A DNA stretch of 64,000 bases, taken from assembly GCF_902713425.1 (NCBI RefSeq), contig NC_081214.1, forward strand, positions 22,526,208 through 22,590,207. The letters are read 5' to 3'. The position numbers and the translations under genes are program-made. The notes beneath the pieces were generated by a model. That model was not told where the DNA came from and ran no database searches. It saw only the letters and a list, made by a program, of their open reading frames with translations. The DNA is from Acipenser ruthenus (lineage: Eukaryota > Chordata > Actinopteri > Acipenseriformes > Acipenseridae). Every line of letters begins with the position of its first letter. The first letter of the stretch is position 1. This document shows, piece after piece, positions 11,390 to 21,955 of this stretch.

Positions 11390-14300
11390 CTATTTCTCAG
11401 GGCTGCCAAGATGCAGAGTCTGCTCAGATAGCCAGCTGTTTTCTGTCCATCGCTGTAGCATGACGTCTGGAAAGCAAGCAGCAGTGTATTATAAACCACT
11501 GTTTAAAGGTTTGCACCATGGTGTACAAACACAGAAGCTTCACAATGGGTATGTAGTGTATTCTTGGTATTTCATAATATAAGGTAGAATAAACATTTCA
11601 GAGAGGACGGCAATAGTCTAAACAATAGAGAAACGTGTACACTAGAATGAAATCCCGAGCCTCCTGTTGTTCTATATTTCTCAGGAAACACACACTCACA
11701 TAAACCAGCGTCTTGTTGGCCTCCACATCCTGAAACGTGTTGAACACACTCTTCACATGCTTAGCTTTTATGAATAAGCCGTCTGAAAAATGAACACCCA
11801 TCAGAGTTAATCAGCAACAAGTTACACTTAAAGAGTGTTTTACACATTTGCTTCTTTAATTTGATTTATTAAAATACCTAAATACGACCCTCAGTGACAG
11901 GAGAGTCAATGTCAAACGTAGCATTGGCCTGCTTCGGAATGAACTGTGCTATTTGTATGTCTGTTTCGTTAGATAAACAGTAACTTGGTTTGATTATGAA
12001 ATATCAACTAACTTCAGTCATCACATCCCGGCAACCTTTTTAAAACTCCCATGTTGCCTCAATATACCTCTTAAAACAGTATCTGCCATGCACCACTAAC
12101 CTGCCACTAGAGGAATTACCACCTTTGTTCTATGGGGCATTTCTTACTCATATTTCTGATATGTAACTCCGATATGTCCTGCACTCTTCCAGGAACATAC
12201 AGTAGTTTAACATTTGGCAATGCATCAAATATATATTGTAAAAGATATACACACCCAACATTTCAATGTACTGGCTCTCTGCAAAATAATGTGCAGGTAA
12301 AAATACTTCTAGGCTAGTCTCAAAGGAGTGCTCACATGGAGACAGGATTTTCAGCAGCAGCTCTTCTGCCCTCTCTTTGGTCTGTTTTTTCTCTGGGCTC
12401 GTTCTCTCTGGGCTGGGCTCTGCAGGCATGCCGTTGGGCCACAGCTTCTCACACAGGTGCTCAACGCAGGCTGTCACCTGCTTCTCGTCCAAATGAAGCT
12501 TCGATAAGACCTTTCTAGGATCAGAGGACCGAATGAGTTTCAAAGACGCCCACTGTTTTCCATTGGCTCCAATCGTGTATTCAATTCATAAATGGGACCA
12601 ATTAAAGCCCTGACCACGAGCACCTCATTGAATTATGCTTATTAACCTGTAATGTATTCCAGAATGGAAAGTCAGTCACAAACTCTGCAGTCATTTTAGG
12701 GTAAGGTAAGCAGGGATGCAAATAAGACTCCCATTGCAAAGCAGTTTGCTAGGTTTTGCTATGAGTTTATAAGACACACCTGAGCTTGTTACCTATATAC
12801 AGTGGCTAATCAAGCTCGTAGTAAAACCTGGAATGAGTGAAACTGCAATGCAATTGGAGTCTTGTGGTTAATAATTTGCTAAACAGACTCCTACATTTCC
12901 TTAGGTATTTCCCAAAGCTCTCTCTTGGTCAATTTGCATGGGGCTGCAATCCTCTACTGTACATCTTCATTGTAAACACTGACCAAATCCACCACTGACT
13001 ATAACCCCAGTGCATAGGACTCAGTTGAATCAATTATTCCTGCATTTCAAGGGTTAGCACAGGGTTACCTTCACTGTTCAATCATTCCCATTCAAGAAAA
13101 GAGAACAGGAATTGGTGGCACTCGTTCTGTCAGATTTGGAACAAATACTTTGTTGTGTGCCACAATTATCTAATAAGCAAATCAACATAAAAACACAACC
13201 TGGTTCAACTTACACTGCCAGATAGGAAGATGGAATGAATTTCAAACAGTGTACAAGAAACGAATTATCTGAAAGAGAAAAGCAAAATACAGGTTAAATA
13301 AAACTGTTCTCTGTGGCCTTCTTACAAGATAACCCCGTGACCATTTCAAGGTATCATGCTGTACTTACTAGTTATTTCTTTTAAAAGCTCAAATATTGCT
13401 TTGGTCACTTCCTTCTCAGGTTTCTCTGCCTTTGTCTCTTGCCTCCTGGTGTTGAGTTTAGCTTTTCCTTTTTCAGTCTTGCCTCTTAACCTTTTCCCAT
13501 CGACCACATCAGCTGAATTACACGGGGGGATTCCGTTTGGAAGGGATGCCTTAGAACCGGAATCCTCAATACAGCATTCCATCTTGGAGTCTTCAGAGTC
13601 AGATGGATTACACTCACTGTCAGCTGATCCAATCAGGAGGGCTCTATACGCTATGTTGGACTGATCCGGATTTGGTTTGTCTCCTGAATGGGTTCTGTCC
13701 TCCCTGCAGACCTCGTCTCCACCTGAGCCAGCACCCCCCCTGTCGGTTACCCCAGCTGCCTGGGGGGGCACTGACTCACCTGCATCTTCTACTAAGTGAT
13801 CTCTGATGGGGACAGCATCAGTTTCCAGGTCCCCTCCTCCTAAAGATGAGCTAGCAGCATCCATGCCATCAATTTCATCAAGAATCACTGTGTCTTCAGA
13901 ACAATCCTGGTACTGAAAATTATAAACAATTGTCAAATCACAAAATACTGTGATACTGATATATAGAGAATACATAAGCAGAGACACATTTGTGTCTTCT
14001 AACACATTTCTTAAACTGCTTTTAAAGTTGCTTCAAAGACACTGGAGTCATTTATAACCCCGTGCTAAGTTTCTGCTTCTACTTGCAGCAGGAGAAGGTT
14101 ATACTGTAAAACACACCTTCAAGCTCTGCACTGTGTGCACAAAGAAATAAATCAGTCACAAAACTGCGTCTTTAAAAGAATTACACATCCTCACCTCCTC
14201 CTCCGTCTCGCCAGGGGCAAAGAAGGAAACTACGCTTCTCACAAGCCTCCACACTTCCATCAAAGGCTCTTCGCTTTCAAGCAGGGATTCTGGGGGCTGC

Positions 14301-16028
14301 AGAAAGCTGAAGAGCTCCTCACTCTGCCCAGCCGGGTGATTCAACACCAACTCCTGAGGAGAGACGTTGAGGAAGAGAAGATATGCTGGGGGTGGGCAAA
14401 AGCCCAATCAAATCAAATCATCTGTGATCACATGGACTTCTTCCCAGGGGTCACACTTACCTTTAAAAAATCTTCAAGTTTCAGTCTGGCTTTTTCTAGA
14501 AACTCGTCATCAGCAGGTTGCCCCCGGCTTTCCACAATGTCAGAAATGGATGAGAAATCAGGAGCCTAACAAAGAGAAATAGAAGATGTGGTATTATCAA
14601 TTATAAATGTATTTCACTGAATGCAAATGCATCTTTATTTATAATTGCACAGAGAGGATGTAAAGCTGTGTGTGTCTCAGGTTCATATTCTGGTTACACA
14701 ACAGCGCCAGCTAGTGTTTCCCACAGTCCACCTCAACTCAAATTCAAACAGGCAGACACACAGTACATTCATACGCTGTGCCAGTGTGTTTCATAAAATA
14801 GAAGGATAAGGAAAAAAAACACACATGGAAGGGCCATATTTAGACCCATGCTGTGTTTAACACAACATTAAGACTAACTGTTTATTTATGTGGCTAAATG
14901 GCTGGGATTAGCCACAGCTGGATTTAATAGGAGAATTTTACAGCACTGGTGAACCAACCACTCTGGTTATCTCAAGATCTCAAAATAGGTGCTGTAAAAT
15001 GCTCTAATAAAACCCAGGGGTGGCTTATCCCAGCTGGGTTTGGGCTGATCACATAGACACCACTGCATTTACCTCTTTCAAACAACTCAGAAGCTGCTGA
15101 AATGCCGTCAGGGTCTTTTTCACATTCCACTGGAAAGGGTCATCTCTTTCTTCAATGTGAATGGTGAAAGACAAATCCTCATTTTCTTCCCACACCTGCA
15201 AGTCAACACTGTTTTTTATGTTGTAATGTTTTAGTGAAGTACGCACAGATCTTGCAGAGCACAGGATGACACACGACTACCACCTACAGACACATTCTCA
15301 CAATGCAGGACAGTGCCACCTACAGACACATTCTCACAATGCAGGACAGTGCCACCTACAGACACATTCTCACAATGCAGGTCAGTGCCACCTACAGACA
15401 CATTCTCACAATGCAGGACAGTGCCACCTACAGACACATTCTCAGAATGCGTGACAGGCGCTCCACAGCTCTTCTGCATGTGCACACCTACCCTGCACTC
15501 TGTTCTCATCACATGTGGGTTATGTGTGCATCAGGTGAGCTGGAATGACCCAACAGTTACTCTCAAACGTTCCTCAAATCAGCAGTCATGTTCTGCAGGT
15601 GAAGAATGCTTCAGATCTGCAGTTCTGATAAACAAGGCTTACCTTTGAAACCATTATCTTCCAATGTCCATCTTTCCACAGTTCATATGGGAAAACAAAA
15701 CAGGTCTCTGGGTAACTGATAACACTATCACTCTCAAGGTCTTCTGTATCAGCCTAAAAAAAAGATTTAAACAAAAATGAAAGGCTTTTAAATTAAAAGA
15801 TAAGAAATAATGAAATTGGATATTTAATGAATCAATAGGATAGAAAACGTGGGGCTGTGTTTAAGGATTGTTAAACATTAACTTGGCTGGGGAGAAGTCT
15901 GAGCCAGTCCATTCAAACTGACTAACACAGGAAAGCAGGTGAAGCTTGACTTCTACACATTACACACCATTCTCTCTTAGTCCCACTTTTAATAATGCCA
16001 TATGAAATATGCAATTTGCTTTTACCTG

Positions 16029-16094
<66 letters not shown>

Positions 16095-19000
16095 TGGGCA
16101 AGCTGGCTACTGTGCACATGAGCAACTGGGTCAGAATGTGGGAACAGGATTCGAATTCTAAAGCCCAAATGTTACTTTAATTTTTTTTAAAATGCCATGC
16201 CTCAGATAAACTGGGCTGAGAATCCCCCAGTCTTCTGAAGCTGAGATTTCCAGGTTCAGGATCTGCGCCTTCTTTACGAGAGATCTGCTTCTTTTTTTTC
16301 TTTTTGGATTTCTTTATTTTGAATTTATTGAAAACATCTGCAATCTTTGAACCTAGTTAAAAAAAACAAACATGCATTCATAAAAAAAAAATGCAAACAG
16401 ATTTGATTCACAATGAAGAAATTACATTTACCTGCCATTAAACACGTGCTTGGAAAACTACACGATTAAAAAGGGAATTTTAAACCGGGAGTTCAATTTA
16501 AGAAAACTATAAACCCAAGTTCTATAAAACCCACAAGAATGGTAAATCGTTCTGAGAACACATATACTCACGCATCTTCTTCTTTTTCTCTGGTGGGTTT
16601 TCAGTCTCTTCCATTGTCGGTTCTCTGCGAAGTGTAGTTAAGGACAGACAGGTGAGAAAAAATGATGTTTCCACAGTAGGGATTAGAATTCGGTTAGAGA
16701 TTATGGCAAAAAGGTAACAGCAATAACGATCCATGATGTGGTACTGCCCATTTCCTACCTCCAGATTGCCCTGAGCAGAAACGTGAAGGAAAACCTCTGA
16801 TCTGGCAACACTGTTTGAAACAGATTTTAAAACTACACGTGTAAAAAGTTGTCAGGAAAAGAAATGACAGATACATTATTTAAACAGTTGTAGCAACATG
16901 TGCAGACTTATAACGCTATATTTTCCAGAACCCCGCTGCTTCCTCTTTAAGGATGTATAATAGGATGCATTTTACAAAAGGATTTTGGTTTAAGCATTGA
17001 AAGAGCATTAGGAACCTGCCGAGTGTAAAGGGGTGTGTTTGTACTTACTGTGGCTCGTCTGCTCGCTCGTCTTCCTGTGGAGGATTAAGTTCTGCTTCAG
17101 CCACCACAGTCTCCACAGCTAACAACGGAACTTGGTCATCATTGAACAAGCCCACCATCCACTGGTTTAGATGATCTGGATCTGACAGCATGCTAATCAT
17201 AGGCTCTAAAACTAAAGACAAGGATGCCAGGAATGCAATCCCCGGCCACAGACTACATGAGACAAGTGGGTGCACATGACATATACGGTATCAACATGAG
17301 GTAAAGAACAGTGCAGTATAATAAAGGGCCACGAAGTGTTTATTGAAAATGTGATAAGCGGACTCCAGACATGCACAATACAAAAACCTAAGTGTGACAG
17401 ACAGATGGAAGGACGGACAGACAGACACACACCTCCATATATCCCCTGAATATGGTGCTCTCAATAGCTTATGATAAATAATGTTGATACCATGGATCAG
17501 CAGATGTATGCTGAAAGGTAAGTGTGACACAGATGGACAGATACGTTTCATGACAAAAGAGGTTCTTTAGATAAACGTCCGTACGAACATCTCCTCTAAA
17601 TGAACAAAGGTATAGGCAAACACTGACAACCGTGCCCCCTCCCCCTGTTCTCTATAGCTGTCTGTGCTTGTCTCATTGGAAAGGTCCATTCACATAGCTG
17701 AACAATTCCTTTCAGCCATTTGCATTAGGTTCTTTCATGGTGCTGATGTGTTTGTTTGACTAGGCGTTGCTCAATCAGGAAGTGATCATCAGATCTGCTT
17801 CGCAAGTATTGCTTAACCTGACACCAGATAGAGTGAAAAAAAATTGTGTACCACAGAGCACACAAGCACAGAAAGGGGGACTTTTCTCAGGGCTCCATCT
17901 TAGCAATTTATATATTATTAATCACCCTTATCCAAGGCGACTTACAATTGTTACAAGATATCACATTATTTTTACATACAATTACATTTCATTTTTTTTA
18001 CACATTATTTTTACATACAATTACCCATTTATCCAGTTGGGTTTTTACTGGAGCAATCTAGGTAAAGTACCTTGCTCAAGGGTACAGCAGCAGTGTCCCC
18101 TACCTGGGATTGAACCCACGACCATCTGGTCAAGAGTCCAGAACCCTAACCACTACTCCACACTGCTGCCACTACTGTATCATTCTGCTAGGAATTTGAG
18201 AAACACATTTGAGAAACATGCAGTTGGGAAAATGCCTACCTTTCAACGATACGACTTCAGTCACTAAATGCTGCATATAATTCAGTCCCCACAGCGAGGG
18301 AGGGAGCAGGTTGCGAATCAGAACTTCAGAGCACTTTCTGAGCAAGGCCAACTCTTCATCCCTGGACTGGGACTGCTTCTTCCTGAGAACACGCAAACAG
18401 CTGCTCTCAAGCTGAAATACTTGAAACTGAACAATGCGCTGACACTTTGTAGAAAGCTACATGGACAGTATAGAGTATTACAATATGACCTCTAGCTGCA
18501 TACATAAATGCATTCACAGTTTGATTAGATTCAGCCAAACTCTCACAGGAGTAACAGGTGCACTAATAAGCTTGAATTTAACTAGAGTCTTTTTCGATTC
18601 TATAGACTCATGATATTATGACAACAGTATATTCAATGGTACTTTGATATACTTGTGGTGTGGTGATGTGCCCTGGCCCTGACACTGTATCAAACAGGCT
18701 GAGCAGCTGTGATGTTGGAACTTTTCATGAGCACTAAAGGGGACTAATGCTGAGAGTCTGTTTTTTCTGCAAATTTGATCTGATTCCAGTGAACTGTCAG
18801 TTGGGTGCTGGTATTCACACGAACACAAGCCACACTTCCTTAAATTTAAGACAGCTGGTATTTGGTGCAAATACAACTCCGACTCACAGGATATTTACAG
18901 CAGCTCTGTGATCTGTGGTGTTTTTAAATCTCTATCGCTCTTGTCTTGTTTGTCAAACGTTTCAGTACAAATAAAATACTGACATGGTGTTTGTAGTTAG

Positions 19001-20994
19001 GACAGCAAAACAGTATGCAAGCTCAGAGAGGTCTATTTGTCTGACCTATACCCTGCCAGGATAACCTGTGGATTGTATTAATAATATAATAAACGAGAAC
19101 ATTATGAGATCCCAATGAAATAACGCAGAGAGCCGTTTACAGAGTGAGCTGCCAGCCTCACCCTTCGTTCAGCCTGCTGCTCTGGAGATGCTGAGTGAGA
19201 ATGTGGACGACCCCCACAGCCAGTGTCATCGTCTCCAGGTGTCGTGTTGTCTGAATGAGGTGATCCACGTCGGTGTGGAACTCCTGTAGCAGGGCCTGGT
19301 GGAGCACCTGTCTCTCTCTGGGCTCAGGAGCATCATACCAAAGCAGGACAAACTGGGAGTAAGCGCACTCAAACACTGAGGGGGAGAAAGAGATCCAACA
19401 TCATCCAAAAGACCATCTTAAAAGACCAACGCCATCAAATATCATACCTCAGCCATTTTAAACTGCAATAGAAAATGCAAGCCTACCCTTTCCTAGAGCC
19501 TGCTTTAGGTGAGGATACTGTGTCACTGGCTGGGACTCCTGGTTAATAATGACATAGGAATCAGTCTCATCTTCACCGGAGTTGTTTCCTTCTTGTCTGG
19601 TTTCCTGTACAAACAAAACACACATATAGGGGTTGCAACATTCTTTACTTCTTTACTGAGGGGGGTGTTTTCAAAGCTACAAATCTTCTTCCATTTTCTA
19701 TTTGAACTTTCTGTTGATGTTGAGCCTCCAGGGAGACTGTTAACGGCAATTCTGTACACTTACACGTCCGATTGAATAACGCCATAGAACACGCAAAAAC
19801 AAAGAGTCACGTGGGATTGCATTTTAATACAACAACGCATTTATCATTTACCATTTGAAATAACACACAGTATTAGCTTTAAAGTTACATACATCGTTTC
19901 CCCTTATCCCCGGGTTCACATACAGATAGCACGATATAACTAGCCTGACAAAAAACCACATCCTGTGGTTTATAACACCTCTCTTGTGATAGTCTCATAC
20001 AAAAGATACCAGGGGTTAAAACAGCCTGGCTAAGTCATTTCTTATTTATTGGTGCTAACAAATAGAAAGGTTTGGAGATGGGTCTGGCAGCTTTCGAAAA
20101 TGACTTGTCAAAATTTGCGCTGTTTAAACTGGCGTATACAAATGTGTTTTATACGGTTAATAATTGAGACTATTGTATTACACAATATACGGTAAAACCA
20201 ACAGCGTGCAAACGCCTACAACGCGTCACAATTGTCGGTACTGCAGAAACAGAACCACTCTCGAGTCGACCGAATTTACAGTACAAAGTGAACAATAATA
20301 TAAATAACTTGGTTTGAAAATGTGCTTTCCGTAACTAAGGTACTCTGACATTCTTAATTTAAGCTATGTCTTAAACTAAGAATGTCTAAACTATGTTGTG
20401 TGCCATTCAACGTGCCCTAGAGACTAAAAGCTTCTTCATTATTAAAAGAAAAAAAAAACAAAACAAACAAACAAACAAAAGGTTTATTAGGAATGTATTA
20501 TTGGAGACTGGATTTTCAGGTGAGCCATGTTTTTGTTTTAGCAAAGTCAAATGGCGTGCCTGCAGCTCTGTATACTTAATCTCACAATCAGTTGTTAAGC
20601 TTGCTCGGTTAAGAGCCTGTGTACTCCACTCCACTCCAGTCATATTGTAAATATCAATGATTGAAAACAACAGCAGCGGCACACTTACCGTGCAATGCTC
20701 TTCAGGCACCTCTGTCTGGGTAGCAGTTTCATTTCGAGTCCTTCTAGCAACAGGGATCTTTGTAGTAGCAATCGTACAGAAGCAACAGACTGCTGTTTGA
20801 AATGCTGTCCATATACCGTCATAAAATAGCGAGAAAACAATCAGAACTAAAGTGATCCAGTACCGCCAGTCCATCGCTTTCAACTTGACTAGCTTTTTAA
20901 ACATGTCTTTACACCGGCGGTTGCTAGCTATACAAGCGGGTTTGGACGCGGTTTGGCTGTCGTGTAATTGATCGTCGTGCTGTTTCGATTTCAT
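11390..20994 (-). CDS. Membrane-anchored PXA-PX-Nexin_C sorting nexin (SNX13/14/19/25 family-like), 16 exons
   Basis: Exons 5' to 3': 20689-20994, 19487-19604, 19162-19375, 18240-18382, 17049-17211, 16572-16624, about 16201-16352, 15643-15753, 15073-15195, 14461-14565, 14195-14353, 13369-13912, 13214-13268, 12336-12514, about 11696-11782, 11390-11466; about 862 residues. A hydrophobic hairpin (residues 45-76) suggests an ER anchor. A PXA domain follows (about 141-285: FVLLWYDAPEP, VLEPMISMLSDPDHLNQ), then a lysine-rich linker, a PX domain (about 395-535), a 180-residue acidic disordered exon and a Nexin_C domain (about 715-850: CEKLWPNGMPAEP, FQDVEANKTLVY). No RGS domain is seen between PXA and PX. 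PXA split over several exons is unlike the large first exon I recall for SNX19, so the paralogue is unclear. Two exons are uncertain: the 3' limit of exon 7 (16201, 16212 or 16278) and the donor of exon 15. The family tethers ER to other organelles and handles lipids (known for relatives; inferred here). Confidence 0.85.
14901..15034. repeat. Imperfect 45-bp inverted repeat (fold-back, MITE-like)
   Basis: The left arm 14901-14945 begins GCTGGGATTAGCCAC and ends ATTTTACAGCA. The right arm 14990-15034, reverse-complemented, begins GCTGGGATAAGCCAC and ends ATTTTACAGCA. The arms agree at roughly 80 percent around a 44-base spacer. It lies in the intron between the two central PX-domain exons. It resembles a small non-autonomous DNA transposon, but no coding capacity or clear target duplication was seen. 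Confidence 0.7.
15281..15452 (+). repeat. 36-bp minisatellite, about 4.7 copies
   Basis: A 36-bp unit (core CCACCTACAGACACATTCTC, then ACAATGCAGG and a short spacer) repeats almost perfectly. The unit is a multiple of three without stops in several frames, so both strands show spurious open frames. It lies in the intron just upstream, on the minus strand, of the 15073-15195 exon of the sorting nexin, about 85 bases from its acceptor. Confidence 0.92.
16028..16090. repeat. (AT)n microsatellite
   Basis: About 31 uninterrupted AT dinucleotides lie in the intron between sorting-nexin exons 7 and 8. Confidence 0.97.
17911..18171 (-). mobile_element. tRNA-derived SINE (family 1), near full length
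   Basis: Read on the minus strand it starts GGCAGCAGTGTGGAGTAGTG (A box, TAGTGGTTAGG), carries a B box GGTTCAATCCC (plus-strand 18108-18120), a body with GAGCAAGGTACTTTACC, and ends in the tail with CGCCTTGGATAAGGGTG. An internal direct duplication around ATTATTTTTACATACAATTA makes this copy longer than the one at 59347. It lies 70 bases from the donor of sorting-nexin exon 4, in the same orientation as the gene. Confidence 0.9.
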
Positions 20995-21461
20995 TTCTCT
21001 CCTAAGGCGATCTCAGACAGACAGACTGGCATAACCGCTTTCCCGGAAGCAACAAGAAAGAAAGGTGGCTACAAACCGACCCAAGATCATCAGAGATGGT
21101 GGCTAAAACGATCCTAGAAATCTTGCCTGGCTAGATAATTATTGAGCAATTCTATCTGGTTTCACCGCAAGTACTGTTACGTGGCTGTCAAGATATCTAG
21201 GCTTATGAAGTGGTGCTCGATAATCTGCCAAGGTGATCGAGTCAATAATTATTGACAGTAACTAAAGAGGGCTCGAGCACTGCTGGTTCCTAACCATACA
21301 TGTCATCATTTTACACCAAATATGGTAAAAAAAGAGAAAGCGTTAGAATGGGGGAGTTTGCGTTATACTCACATGCAGATGGATAGTTTCCTCACACAGA
21401 AACCAGCCTGGTACCCTAGATCAGTAACGCATGGATGTGTTGCCAGGGTACCACGACTTAG
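20995..21461. other. Sorting-nexin 5' flank
   Basis: This is the region immediately upstream (on the minus strand) of the inferred start ATG at 20994. It should hold the 5' UTR and promoter. The motif ATAATTATTGA occurs at about 21136 and again, extended, near 21247. No TATA box was recognised. Confidence 0.35.
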
Positions 21462-21955
21462 TGTTTTTTTTTTTTAATTTAGTCGTTGCCAATTCGCTTT
21501 TTATTATTTTCTCCCCAATTTGAAATGCCCAATTATTTTTAGGCTCAGCTCACCGCTACCACCACCACGCTGACTCGGGAGCGGCGAAGACTAACACATA
21601 CTGTCCTCCGAAGCGTGTGCCGTCAGCCGCCCGCTTCCTTACACTCTGCAGACTCACCGTGCAGCCGCCTCAGAGCTACAGCGTCGGAGGACAACGCAGC
21701 TCTAGGCAGCTTACAGGCAAGCCCGCAGGCGCCCGGCCAGACTACAGGGGTCGCTGGTGCGCGGTGAGCCGAGAACACCCTGAGAACAGCCGACCTAACT
21801 CTCCCTCCCCACGGACGACGCTCGGCCAATTGAGCGCCACCCCCTCGGAGCTCACGTCCACGGTCGGCTGTGGAATAGCCTGGACTCGAACCGGCGACGT
21901 CCAGGCTATAGGGCGCAGCCTGCACTCTAGCGAGTGCTTTTACTGGATGCCCCAC
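21462..21955 (-). mobile_element. Long (about 0.5 kb) tRNA-derived SINE, GC-rich body
   Basis: On the minus strand a tRNA-like head with B box GTTCGAGTCCA (plus 21882-21892) is followed by a GC-rich body (GGAGGGAGAGTTAGGTCGGC, CTGTAGTCTGGCCGGGCGCC) and a tail AAATTGGGGAGAAAATAATA ending in an A run at the low-coordinate end. CpG density is far above its surroundings. The tail differs from the L2-type tail of the other SINEs here, so it must use a different LINE. Family name not known to me. Confidence 0.8.

Noticed and set aside
15231-15648. Repetitive proteins on both strands with CHLQTHSHNAGQ- or LHCENVSVGGTV-type units
   Set aside because: Created by a 36-bp minisatellite that lacks stops; it lies in an intron between two well-supported PX exons.
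21110-21260. Possible inverted repeat around two ATAATTATTGA motifs
   Set aside because: Matching was too short and irregular on inspection to support an element.
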